Source: JADKAV01 sp037045455
Lineage (GTDB): Bacteria; Actinomycetota; Actinomycetes; S36-B12; UBA10799
Reading direction: 5' to 3'
Assembly (NCBI GenBank): GCA_037045455.1
Contig: JBAOIN010000012.1
Span: forward strand, 248,001-312,000
Length of the DNA: 64,000 bases
Shown: piece after piece, positions 42,967-50,697 of the stretch
Layout: each line of letters opens with the position of its first letter
How positions within the stretch are numbered: position 1 is the first letter of the stretch
Notes under the pieces: model-generated
Seen by the model: the letters and a program-made list of their open reading frames with translations, nothing else
Database searches by the model: none
Told to the model about the DNA's origin: nothing
Translations under genes and position numbers: made by a program

Positions 42967-42995
42967 AGTTCGCAGCGAGCGGGCAGTTTGGATGC
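42967..42995 (-). promoter_or_regulatory. candidate SigK-type promoter of the fasciclin gene
   Basis: On the minus strand GCATCC (42995-42990), a 16-base spacer, then GCGAACT (42973-42967). This closely follows the mycobacterial SigK consensus CCATCC-N16-17-CCGAAT. The initiation point would be about 27 bases before the ATG. Confidence 0.6.
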
Positions 42996-43280
42996 AGGTG
43001 TTGTGCCGGTTTCTGGTCCGTCCGTCACAAAGCCCGCCGTGGGATGAGGCTTTGTGACCCTCCGACCAGTTTCTGGCCTGTCCGTCACAAAGCCTGCTGG
43101 GGTTTGTGAGTCAGCGACCCGCAGTCTGCCCGGTCGCGACATAGGGCCTCGGGCGGATGAACAGGCGCCCAGCCACGGACGCACGCCGTGTCCGGTTTTG
43201 CAAACCGTCGGCGCGAAAACGCCCCGTTTGAGCCCTGCACGGGCCGATCTGGCTCGAACGGTGTTGCAGATCCGGACACT
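42996..43280. repeat. intergenic region with repeated GTCCGTCACAAAGCC
   Basis: GTTTCTGGTCCGTCCGTCACAAAGCC near 43008 is repeated as GTTTCTGGCCTGTCCGTCACAAAGCC near 43069, with an inverted GGCTTTGTGACCC between them (43048-43060). TTGTCCGTCACAAAGCC also occurs at 58139. No gene is evident up to the epimerase stop. Confidence 0.6.
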
Positions 43281-44228
43281 TCAGGCGTGCGCCCGATCCC
43301 ACTCCACGGTCTCGGCCAGCCCGGTGCGCAGGTCGCGGGGGAACCACCCCAACTCGGCGGCGGCCTTGTCCGACCGGCCGAGGTAGGAGGCGCGGCAGAC
43401 GCGCAGTGACTCGGAGCGGTAGATGCTCGGCACCCGCACACCGCGTTCGACCACGCTCATGAGCGCCGCCGTGGCCCCGACAGCCGCGTCCGGCATCACC
43501 AGGGGTGGTTTACCTCCGGCGAGTTCGGCGACCAAGCGCAGCACCCCGACCAGCGTGGTCTGCGGTCCGGCGAGCATGTAGTCCTCGCCGGTGCGGCCGC
43601 GCTCCATGGCACGTACATGGCCGTCGGCGATGTCGTCGACATGTGCCATGCAGATGCGCAGGCCGGCCGGGGCCTGTACGCGGCGCCCGAGAGCGGTCTG
43701 CCGGATCAGCTCACCCGCTTGACTGGTGTCGCCCGGGCCGTAGATCCCGCTGGGCATCACGGTCACGACGTCCAGGCCCTCGGCCGCGAACTCGTGGGCG
43801 ATCTGGTGGGCCTGCGCTTTGGTGTGGTCGTAGACACTGATGTGCTCGCCGGTGAACTGGTAGGTCTCGTCGACGACCTTGCCCTTAGTGTCGGAGTTCA
43901 CCGCCACGGTCGAGGTGTAGACCACGCGCGGCACGCCACACTCCCGCGCAGCGGCGAGCGCGTTGCGCGTCCCCTGCACGTTCACAGCCCAGCCCTGCTC
44001 GGGGTGGTCGTCGCCGACTTTGTACCAGCCGGCCACGTGGAAGACCCCGTCGACACCGTCGAAGGCATCCAGCAGCGAGGAGTGCGAGGTGACGTCCCCG
44101 ATCCGCACGTCAGCATCCAGGTCCATCGGCTTGCGCACCGCAGCGACCACGTCATGGCCGTCGGCGCGCAACCGCCGCAACAGGTGGGATCCCACAAACC
44201 CCGTGGCCCCGGTCAGCGCGTACTTCAT
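43281..44228 (-). CDS. NAD(P)-dependent epimerase/dehydratase (extended SDR)
   Basis: A 315-residue extended short-chain dehydrogenase. The Rossmann motif is in MKYALTGATGFVGSHLLRRL; the Ser/Thr of the active site is in VVYTSTVAVNSD; the usual YxxxK is ISVYDHTKAQAHQIAHEFAA, where Tyr-x3-Lys (YDHTK) fits. MPSGIYGPGDTSQAGELI and ICMAHVDDIADGHVRAME are family strands. It resembles dihydroflavonol-reductase/hopanoid-associated sugar epimerase-like enzymes; the substrate is unknown. Its start overlaps the stop of the sugar dehydrogenase gene by four bases. Confidence 0.87.
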   Translation of the reverse strand: MKYALTGATGFVGSHLLRRLRADGHDVVAAVRKPMDLDADVRIGDVTSHSSLLDAFDGVDGVFHVAGWYKVGDDHPEQGWAVNVQGTRNALAAARECGVPRVVYTSTVAVNSDTKGKVVDETYQFTGEHISVYDHTKAQAHQIAHEFAAEGLDVVTVMPSGIYGPGDTSQAGELIRQTALGRRVQAPAGLRICMAHVDDIADGHVRAMERGRTGEDYMLAGPQTTLVGVLRLVAELAGGKPPLVMPDAAVGATAALMSVVERGVRVPSIYRSESLRVCRASYLGRSDKAAAELGWFPRDLRTGLAETVEWDRAHA

Positions 44229-45238
44229 GAGAGCCTCAGGAGCCGGCCGTCGATGGTGGTGAGCAACAACTCGCCCTTCCGCGTGAGCCCGAAGGAGGTC
44301 AGGCCGTCCGCCTTCGCCAACTTCTGGCGGGTGCCGTCGCGCCAGGCCCACACGTGCCCGGACACGAAGTCCCCGAACACGTACCAGCCCTGCAGCGACG
44401 GGATGCCGCTACCTCGGTACACGTATCCACCCGTGATGCTCTCGCCGTCGCCGGAAGCGTGGCTGTAACTGAACAAGGGCTTGGTGATCGTGCGGCCCTT
44501 GCAGTTGTCCCGGTTGTACTTGCTGCGCGCCTCCCGGCACGACCACCCGAAGTCGACCAGCGGGCCATCGACCCGCATCCGATCGACCTCCTCGTAGGCA
44601 TCCTGGCCGACGTCCGCGATCCAGATGGTGTTGGTCGGGTCGTCGATGCTGAAGCGCCAGGGGTTGCGCAAGCCGTAGGCGATCACCGGGCTGCGCCGCG
44701 GGTTACTCGCCGGGATGCAGTAGCGCTTCGTGCCGCAGGTGGGATCGATGCGCAGGATCTTGCCGCGCAGATCCTTGAGCCGGCCAGCCGCCCGGAACGG
44801 GTCGCCGGCACCGCCGCCGTCGCCGGTGGAGATGTACAGCAGCCCCTTGTACAGCTGCAATTGTCCGCCGTTGTGGTTCGCGTTCTGGGGGTGCGGCACT
44901 CGCAGGATCTTGCGCTCGCCGCCACCCTTGCGAAAGCGCGACACTTGCAGCGCCCCCTTGCCGTCGGTGTAGGCGGCGTAGAACCGCTTGCCGTTGATGC
45001 GGGCCATCGACAGTAAGCCGCGCTCGCTGTCGGTCGACACCCCCTTGACGCGGAACCACGTGCTCACCTTGCCGTTCTTCACCTTGGCGATCCGGCCGGC
45101 CTTCTCGGTCACGAACATCGTGCCGTTGGGCGCAGTGATCACGCTCGTGGGCTGGTTCAGACTCGAGGTGATCGTGGTGAGATCGACCGGACCGGGGCCG
45201 GCCGCCACCGACAGGGCGAGCAGAGCGTCGAAGACCAT
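44225..45238 (-). CDS. secreted PQQ-dependent sugar dehydrogenase-like protein
   Basis: A 337-residue six-bladed beta-propeller of the soluble glucose/sorbosone dehydrogenase family. A short hydrophobic N-terminus (VFDALLALSVAAGPGPVDL) may be a signal. Motifs: LNQPTSVITAPNGTMFVTEK, HPQNANHNGGQLQLYKGLLY (the His-Asn-Gly-Gly segment), ISTGDGGGAGDPFRAAGRLK, AYGLRNPWRFSIDD and WIADVGQDAYEEVDRM. Relatives oxidise aldose sugars with PQQ, but many homologues have unknown activity. It is translationally coupled to the downstream epimerase gene. Confidence 0.88.
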   Translation of the reverse strand: MVFDALLALSVAAGPGPVDLTTITSSLNQPTSVITAPNGTMFVTEKAGRIAKVKNGKVSTWFRVKGVSTDSERGLLSMARINGKRFYAAYTDGKGALQVSRFRKGGGERKILRVPHPQNANHNGGQLQLYKGLLYISTGDGGGAGDPFRAAGRLKDLRGKILRIDPTCGTKRYCIPASNPRRSPVIAYGLRNPWRFSIDDPTNTIWIADVGQDAYEEVDRMRVDGPLVDFGWSCREARSKYNRDNCKGRTITKPLFSYSHASGDGESITGGYVYRGSGIPSLQGWYVFGDFVSGHVWAWRDGTRQKLAKADGLTSFGLTRKGELLLTTIDGRLLRLS

Positions 45239-45278
45239 GGGGTCAGGCTACGTCGGCTTTTCGGCCCTGGGCGGGTTG

Positions 45279-45337
45279 GGTTTTGTTGCGATGTCGTCGC
45301 GACACGCCGAAGTTGACGACAACGACGCGACAAAACC
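45279..45337. repeat. intergenic palindrome (GTCGCG/CAAAACC family), copy 2
   Basis: GGTTTTGTTGCGATGTCGTC faces GACGACAACGACGCGACAAA, with CACGCCGAAG-type loop text between. It ends exactly at the stop codon of the YbhN-like gene. Related to 4469-4517 and 54694-54742. Confidence 0.6.
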
Positions 45338-46396
45338 TCAGCCGGCGGCCGGTTCTGCCTTCTTGTGGGCATCCCGGCGCCACCACAGGAACGTGATGAC
45401 ACCGAGGAACACCTGCGGCACCCAGGAACTCGCCCGCCAGACCAGGGTCGCGGCCAGCGCGTCGTTCTGGTCCATGCCGAACGCGACCAACAGCGCGGTC
45501 AGGGCGGCGTCCACGGTGCCCAGACCGCCGGGTGTCAGCGGGATCATCGTGCCGAGCCGGGAGATCGCGAACGCCGCGAACGCCTCCGCGGCGGTCAGCC
45601 CGGCCGAGCGGCCGTCGGAGACCGCGCGGATGGCTACGAAAAGGATCAGGAACTGCCCGAAGATCATCCCGAAATTCGAGATCGTGATGCTGATCCAGTG
45701 CTTGGACACCACGCCCACGATCTGGCCGCGGAAATTCAGCACCTCTTGCACCACATCGACCTGCTTGTGGAACCGGCGCAGCACCGGGTCGGCCAGCCGC
45801 TGACCGATGTGGCCGATCTTGCGGGCGAGTTCCTCGCTGCGCAGGATCAGCGCGAACACGAGCACCGCGCCCCCGATCGCGAGGACTCCGAGGACCGCGG
45901 CGGTCAGGTACTGCGACGGGTTCTCCCCGCTTAGCAGTAGGAAGAGCACACCCAGCACCGGCAAGCCCAGCGTCATGAAGACGCTCCACACGCTGGTGAT
46001 CGCAATGCCGGTCGTGGCCGCAGCGGAACTGACCCGGTAGGACGCGAGCATCGCGTACTGCACCGCCAGGCCGACCGCGCCCCCTGCGGGGATCGCGTTG
46101 GAGATGGTGAACGAGGTCTGCCGGACGACGAAGGCGGGCTTGTACTTCAGCCCCGGGATGGCTGCCATGAGGGGGAACACGTAGACCCAGAGGTTGACCA
46201 CGATCGCCACCACCAAGGCGGCCTTGTTGAGCGTGGTCATGCCCTGTACAGAGTCCCAGGCCTCGGAGTAGTTGCCCAGCTTCGGCAGGATGCCCGCGAA
46301 GACGATGATCAGCGTGACCAGGGTGATGGCGCCGGCGATCAGGCTCTTCTTCTTGTCGAGCTTGGGGATCTCCGGTTGCGCGCTGGCGTCACTCAC
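45338..46396 (-). CDS. YbhN/UPF0104-type membrane protein (LPG synthase TM region family)
   Basis: A 352-residue protein with seven or eight transmembrane helices (SLIAGAITLVTLIIVFAGIL; AALVVAIVVNLWVYVFPLMA; AVLGVLAIGGAVLVFALILR; FGMIFGQFLILFVAIRAV). The family signatures TSFTISNAIPAGGAVGLAVQ and FAISRLGTMIPLTPGGLGTV (the PxxPGGxG motif) are present. Related domains flip or make lysyl-phosphatidylglycerol; stand-alone members are proposed lipid transporters. It lies 4 bases downstream of the polyphosphate glucokinase gene on the same strand. Confidence 0.88.
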   Translation of the reverse strand: MSDASAQPEIPKLDKKKSLIAGAITLVTLIIVFAGILPKLGNYSEAWDSVQGMTTLNKAALVVAIVVNLWVYVFPLMAAIPGLKYKPAFVVRQTSFTISNAIPAGGAVGLAVQYAMLASYRVSSAAATTGIAITSVWSVFMTLGLPVLGVLFLLLSGENPSQYLTAAVLGVLAIGGAVLVFALILRSEELARKIGHIGQRLADPVLRRFHKQVDVVQEVLNFRGQIVGVVSKHWISITISNFGMIFGQFLILFVAIRAVSDGRSAGLTAAEAFAAFAISRLGTMIPLTPGGLGTVDAALTALLVAFGMDQNDALAATLVWRASSWVPQVFLGVITFLWWRRDAHKKAEPAAG

Positions 46397-46400
46397 CTAG

Positions 46401-47141
46401 TCACCGTGCCATATCAAGGTCCCAGACACGCACCCCGCCGAGGATTCCGGCCATGTTGGGCACGATCGTGACGTCGGGGCCCAACGGCCCGGTGAGGTGC
46501 TTGGCATTTCCGCCGCCCACGAACAGGTGATCCCAGCCGAACACCGGGCGCATGCCGTCCACGGTCGCCTGGATCCGCCGCGTCCATTTCTCGGGGCCCA
46601 GGCGCTTCAGTTGCGACTTGCCCATCCACGTGTCGTAGGTGTGCCCCTTGCGAACCGGCGCGTGTGAGAGCTCCAAATGCGGTGCCAGCCGGCCCTCGTC
46701 GTACACCGCGCAGCCCAGTCCGGTGCCGAGGGTGAACATCACTTCCAGGCCACGGCGGGCGATGACGGCGGCACCCTGCACTTCGGCGTCGTTGAGCACC
46801 CGGACCGGTTTGCCGAACTCGCGGCTCAAGGCTGCGGTCGCGTCCCAGCCGCGCCAGGCCGCGTCCAATTGGGCGTCCTTGGCCGTGTAGGGACCGTGCA
46901 GATTCGGGTAATGCGGCGTGACGATCACGACGCCGTGCCGGATCATCCCGGGCAACCCGACGGTCACCCGGTCGAAAGCGGGCATCTGGTCGGCCAGGCC
47001 GAGCAGGATGTTGACGAAACGCTGAGGTGGCAGCGGGTACGGGGTCTTGATTCGGACCCGCTCCGCCACGAGATCGCCATGCTCGTCGACCACGGCGCCC
47101 TTGATTCCTGAACCCCCGCAGTCGATGCCCAGCGTGCGCAT
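46401..47141 (-). CDS. ppgK: polyphosphate glucokinase (ROK family)
   Basis: A 246-residue ROK kinase that uses polyphosphate (and ATP in relatives) to phosphorylate glucose. N-terminal phosphate-binding motif: MRTLGIDCGGSGIKGAVVDE. The substrate Asn-Asp is in VRVLNDAEVQGAAVIARRG, the second phosphate loop is in EVMFTLGTGLGCAVYDEG, and PPGK-typical ELSHAPVRKGHTYDTWMG is where standard ROK kinases have a zinc site. DHLFVGGGNAKHLTGPLG is the adenosine-side motif. Size matches actinobacterial PPGKs. With ppk2 at 57 kb it suggests active polyphosphate use. Confidence 0.9.
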   Translation of the reverse strand: MRTLGIDCGGSGIKGAVVDEHGDLVAERVRIKTPYPLPPQRFVNILLGLADQMPAFDRVTVGLPGMIRHGVVIVTPHYPNLHGPYTAKDAQLDAAWRGWDATAALSREFGKPVRVLNDAEVQGAAVIARRGLEVMFTLGTGLGCAVYDEGRLAPHLELSHAPVRKGHTYDTWMGKSQLKRLGPEKWTRRIQATVDGMRPVFGWDHLFVGGGNAKHLTGPLGPDVTIVPNMAGILGGVRVWDLDMAR

Positions 47142-47194
47142 GGGTGCCAGCCTGCCGCAAGACCGCGCCTGTGGCTGAGTCGGGCGCCCCGCAG

Positions 47195-47276
47195 CGGTTA
47201 GACCTTCGCACATCGGTTAGAGGGCAAAGCGGACATACCAGACGTTTCGGCCTAACGGATGTGCCAAGGTCTAACC
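47195..47276. repeat. long imperfect palindrome between ppgK and an ion-channel gene
   Basis: CGGTTAGACCTTCGCACATC (47195-47214) faces GGATGTGCCAAGGTCTAACC (47257-47276), with TTAG/CTAA extending the stem inwards. The GGATGTGCC part matches the hairpin arms at 7523 and 12685. It is probably an intergenic repeat that can also act as terminator for the channel... on either strand. Confidence 0.5.
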
Positions 47277-47287
47277 AACGCGGCGCT

Positions 47288-47974
47288 TCATGGCTGCGTC
47301 GGCGCCCCGGGCAGCCGCCAGGCATTGACGATCTTGGCCAGTGCCGTGACCAGGAACAACTGGCCCACGATCGCCTCCAAGACCGCGATCGACTGGCCGG
47401 GGTTCGCGGCTGGTACCAGGTTGCCGTACCCCGTGGTCGTGAGGGTGATGAAACTGAAGAACAGGAAGTCCGGGTTGGTTCCCCCGCCGGCGTCACCAAA
47501 GAACGCGGGCGTCGTCTGGTACAGCGCGATCGCCCGGTAGGTGAACGCGAACATCATGCCGAGCATCAGGTAGATGCACACCGCGCCAAGCACCGTACGC
47601 AGATCCACGACCGGGCGCCGGATCAGGTGCCGCAGGATGACGTACGGCGCGATGAGATAGAGCACGATGCTTACCAGCGACACGATGCGCATGGTCGTGT
47701 TGTCGTAGTCGAAGACCTTGCCGAAAACCCAGGTCAGCAGACTCAGCAAGGCCACCAGCCCGCACGCGATGCCTGCCACGCGGCGGGCGCCTCGGGACTC
47801 GGACGCAGAGAAGGCGAGCCATAGGGTCACCAACTGCAGCAGCATGACCAGGACCAGCCCGCTGCTGTCAGTCACCGACACAGTGCCGATGTAGACCAGG
47901 CACAGCAGCAGCAAGACTGCGCCGTACATATTGGCCGAGTCGCGCCTGGCAGTACGCAGGGGGTTGAGCACCAT
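47288..47974 (-). CDS. ion channel protein with TTGYGN filter
   Basis: A 228-residue membrane protein. Four to five N-terminal helices (AVLLLLCLVYIGTVSVTD; LVLVMLLQLVTLWLAFSA; VAGIACGLVALLSLLTWVFG; IVSLVSIVLYLIAPYVIL) precede a two-helix pore module with filter FSFITLTTTGYGNLVPAANP. Asn replaces the usual Asp after GYG. There is no cytoplasmic RCK domain. K+ channel-like by homology, ion and gating unknown. It is transcribed towards ppgK. Confidence 0.85.
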   Translation of the reverse strand: MVLNPLRTARRDSANMYGAVLLLLCLVYIGTVSVTDSSGLVLVMLLQLVTLWLAFSASESRGARRVAGIACGLVALLSLLTWVFGKVFDYDNTTMRIVSLVSIVLYLIAPYVILRHLIRRPVVDLRTVLGAVCIYLMLGMMFAFTYRAIALYQTTPAFFGDAGGGTNPDFLFFSFITLTTTGYGNLVPAANPGQSIAVLEAIVGQLFLVTALAKIVNAWRLPGAPTQP

Positions 47975-48129
47975 CTACACGCCTGACCGGTCGTCCACGT
48001 GTCCAACCTGCCCATGTCGATGCCGGCGAACAAGCACCTCGGCGCGTGTCGTGGAAGATCACGTTCGCAGAGATGGTTACCCGGCCGATCGCGGGGATAC
48101 GATCGTGACACCCGTGATTGGAGTCCGAT

Positions 48130-48426
48130 ATGCGCAAGGCATTGGTTCTACCCCTGGTTGCCGGCCTGGCCGCTCCAATCGCACTCGTTAGCCCGGCTCA
48201 GGCCGACGGCTTCCCCCGCAAGGCCGTCCAGACCGCCATCGAGAATCAGATCAAAGATGTGGTCAAGCAGGCCGCGACGGTGAAGTGTCCCGCACGGTCG
48301 GGTTGGTCGCAGGGGGCGGTTTTCTTCTGCACGGCCAAGCCAACGAACGGCGCTGCCAGTTACCGCGTCAAGGTGACCCTGGGCAGCGAGAAGAAGCACA
48401 AGTTCCGCTGGCTCAAGGTGAGTTGA
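48130..48426 (+). CDS. small secreted DUF4333-like protein
   Basis: A 98-residue exported protein. Signal peptide about residues 1-25 (MRKALVLPLVAGLAAPIALV, then SPAQADG). The mature part, QTAIENQIKDVVKQAATVKC then PARSGWSQGAVFFCTAKPTN, has two cysteines likely to be disulfide-bonded and a basic C-terminus, matching DUF4333. Function unknown. TGGAG sits 7 bases before ATG 48130. It is followed by a 68-bp palindromic repeat. Confidence 0.72.
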   Translation: MRKALVLPLVAGLAAPIALVSPAQADGFPRKAVQTAIENQIKDVVKQAATVKCPARSGWSQGAVFFCTAKPTNGAASYRVKVTLGSEKKHKFRWLKVS

Positions 48427-48473
48427 CGGGTCTTCCACGAGCGTCATTTCGGCAATCGGGGAGCATTCTGGGC

Positions 48474-48541
48474 ATCCGTGAGCATTCCGGGCGCCGAAAC
48501 CCCGTCCGCGGCGCTAACCGATGCCCGGAATGCTCACGGAT
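48474..48541. repeat. 68-bp palindromic repeat, copy 2
   Basis: ATCCGTGAGCATTCCGGGC and GCCCGGAATGCTCACGGAT form a perfect 19-bp inverted repeat. The inner part is the reverse complement of 39394-39461 with a handful of differences. A partial third copy with CGGTGAGCAC and GGCTTTCGGCGCCCTGAATG is at about 63677-63714. Confidence 0.8.
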
Positions 48542-48621
48542 CGGCCGTTTCGCCGGTCGCTGGTCAGCTACGGGCCGCCGAGCGAGTCCAAGCAGCCCGG
48601 CCCTGCCCGAGAACAGAAGAA

Positions 48622-48650
48622 ACCCCCGGCACCGAAGAGGCACCGGGGGT
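48622..48650 (-). terminator. terminator of the FadE5-like gene
   Basis: ACCCCCGG pairs with CCGGGGGT around a 13-base loop, followed on the minus strand by a T/C-rich tract (TTTCTTCTGTT). It lies 15 bases beyond the stop codon at 48665. Confidence 0.7.
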
Positions 48651-48664
48651 CTCCACGCTCTTGA

Positions 48665-50509
48665 CTAGAAGGCGTCCTCGGAGATCTCCATGACCTCGAG
48701 GTTGGTCTGCTCGGCGGCGAGCTTCTCGCCGGCCAGCAGCGGCAGCCGGTTTTGGGCGAACCACTTGGCCGCGGCCACCTTGCCCTTGTAGAACTCGACG
48801 TCCTTGGCCGACGGGCCGTTGTCCAGAGCCGCCAGAGCCACCTCGGCCTGCCGCACCAGCAGCCAGCCGATGACCAGGTCACCGACCGCCATTAGCAGGC
48901 GGGTGGTGTTCAAGCCCACCTTGTACAGCTCGCTGAGGTCACCCTGCTGGGACTGCATCGCCCAGCCGCCCAGGGCACCGATTAACCCCTGCACGTCCTC
49001 CAGGGCCTTGCCCAGCAGCACCCGCTCGGCGGCCAGCTGGTCGCCATCGGCGGTGTTCTTGACCGTCTCGGTGATCTCGGCGGCCACCTTGGTGATCGCC
49101 TGGAACTGGTCGCGGACCATCTTGCGGAAGAAGAAGTCCAGACCCTGGATCGCCGTGGTGCCCTCGTACAGGGTGTCGATCTTGGAGTCGCGGATGTACT
49201 GCTCGATCGGGTAGTCCTGCAGGAAGCCGGAACCGCCGAGGGTCTGCAGCGACTGCGCGAGCATCTCATAGGAGCGCTCCGAGCCCACACCCTTGACGAT
49301 CGGCAGCAGCAGATCGTTGATCCGCTCGGCCATGTCGTCCTCGCCGCCGGTGAGGCGGGCCTGGGCGACCTTGTCCTGCCACATCGCGGTGTACAGCACC
49401 AGGGCGCGCATGCCCTCGGAGTAGGACTTCTGCAGCATCAGCGAACGCCGCACGTCCGGGTGGTGCATGATCGTCACGCGCGGGGCGGACTTGTCCATCA
49501 TCTGGGTCAGGTCAGCGCCCTGCACGCGGTTCTTGGCGTAGTCCAGCGCGTTCAGGTAGCCGGTGCTCAGCGTCGCGATGGCCTTCGTGCCGACCATCAT
49601 CCGGGCGTACTCGATGACCTTGAACATCTGCGCAATGCCGTCGTGGACGTCGCCGACCAGGTAGCCGATCGCCGGCTCCTTCTCGCCGAAGGTGATCTCG
49701 CAGGTCGTGGAGACCTTGATGCCCATCTTCTTCTCGACGTTGGTGACGTAGGCACCGTTACGCTCGCCGAGCTCGCCGGTCTCGATGTCGAACATGAACT
49801 TCGGCACCACGAACAGGCTCAGACCCTTGGTGCCCGGGCCGCCGGCGCCTTCCACGCCCTCAGGGCGGGCAAGAACCAGGTGGATGATGTTGTCGCTCAT
49901 GTCGTGCTCGGCGGAGGTGATGAAGCGCTTCACACCCTCGATCCGCCACGTGCCGTCACCGTTGTCGAACGCCTTGGCGCGCCCGGCACCGACGTCGGAA
50001 CCGGCGTCAGGCTCGGTGAGCACCATGGTGGCGCCCCATTGGCCGTCGATCATGCGCTCGGCCATCTTCTTCTGGTCCTCGTTACCGAGGTTGTAGAGAA
50101 TGCCGGCGAAGCCGGGGCCGGACATGTACATGAACGCCGGCGGGTTGGCACCGAGGACGAGCTCGGCCAGCGCCCAGCGCAGTGACGGCGGGCAGTTGAT
50201 GCCGCCGAGACCCTCGGGGATCTCCAGCCGCCAGCCCTCGGCGTCCATCAACGCCTGGTAGGCCTTCTTGAAGTCCTCGGGCATGGTGACGCTGTAGGTC
50301 GCGGGGTCGTAGACCGGCGGGTTGCGGTCCGCGGAGGCGAACGTGTCCGACAGCGGGCCGGTGGCCAGCGCCTCGGTGTTCTTCAGGAAGTCCTTGGCCG
50401 TGTCGACGTCGATGTCCTCGAACGGGGCGTGCCCGAAGCGGTCCTTACCGCCGAAGACCTCGAACAGGTTGAATTCGATGTCGCGCAGGTTGCTCTTGTA
50501 GTGGCTCAC
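48665..50509 (-). CDS. FadE5-type acyl-CoA dehydrogenase
   Basis: A 614-residue long-form acyl-CoA dehydrogenase, much larger than the 382-residue enzyme at 27201, matching the mycobacterial FadE5 class. N-terminal extension MSHYKSNLRDIEFNLFEVFG; beta-domain QWGATMVLTEPDAGSDVGAG and GTWRIEGVKRFITSAEHDMS; VEKKMGIKVSTTCEITFGEK; C-domain YPIEQYIRDSKIDTLYEGTT with the catalytic Glu in YEGTT. FadE5 acts broadly on fatty acyl-CoAs in beta-oxidation. It is a single-gene unit with a terminator and two TTAC-type palindromes upstream. Confidence 0.94.
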   Translation of the reverse strand: MSHYKSNLRDIEFNLFEVFGGKDRFGHAPFEDIDVDTAKDFLKNTEALATGPLSDTFASADRNPPVYDPATYSVTMPEDFKKAYQALMDAEGWRLEIPEGLGGINCPPSLRWALAELVLGANPPAFMYMSGPGFAGILYNLGNEDQKKMAERMIDGQWGATMVLTEPDAGSDVGAGRAKAFDNGDGTWRIEGVKRFITSAEHDMSDNIIHLVLARPEGVEGAGGPGTKGLSLFVVPKFMFDIETGELGERNGAYVTNVEKKMGIKVSTTCEITFGEKEPAIGYLVGDVHDGIAQMFKVIEYARMMVGTKAIATLSTGYLNALDYAKNRVQGADLTQMMDKSAPRVTIMHHPDVRRSLMLQKSYSEGMRALVLYTAMWQDKVAQARLTGGEDDMAERINDLLLPIVKGVGSERSYEMLAQSLQTLGGSGFLQDYPIEQYIRDSKIDTLYEGTTAIQGLDFFFRKMVRDQFQAITKVAAEITETVKNTADGDQLAAERVLLGKALEDVQGLIGALGGWAMQSQQGDLSELYKVGLNTTRLLMAVGDLVIGWLLVRQAEVALAALDNGPSAKDVEFYKGKVAAAKWFAQNRLPLLAGEKLAAEQTNLEVMEISEDAF

Positions 50510-50541
50510 CGGTTGTTCTCCCAGGTCGATTTCGGGTAGGG

Positions 50542-50580
50542 GTTACCCGCCAGTAACTAATAATGCTACTCGCCGGTAAC
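50542..50580 (-). promoter_or_regulatory. tandem operators at the FadE5-like promoter
   Basis: Two similar palindromes 23 bp apart centre-to-centre: GTTACCCGCCAGTAAC (50542-50557) and GCTACTCGCCGGTAAC (50565-50580). Between them on the minus strand lies CATTAT, a possible -10, with TTGCCA about 18 bases upstream (50589-50584). The spacing is about two helical turns, suiting two repressor dimers. Confidence 0.6.
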
Positions 50581-50640
50581 TTCTGGCAAGATTTCGGGGT
50601 GGCGCAGGTCACAGTCCTCACTGATCGCATCGCTCCGGAC

Positions 50641-50691
50641 ACACCACGGCCGCCGCCGGGCGCATCGCAACCCGGCGGCGGCCGTGTGGTG
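50641..50691 (-). terminator. terminator of the collagen-like protein gene
   Basis: ACGGCCGCCGCCGGG pairs with CCCGGCGGCGGCCGT, a very stable hairpin 7 bases beyond the stop at 50698 on the minus strand. It separates this gene from the divergently placed FadE5-like promoter region. Confidence 0.7.
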
Positions 50692-50697
50692 CTCTCG

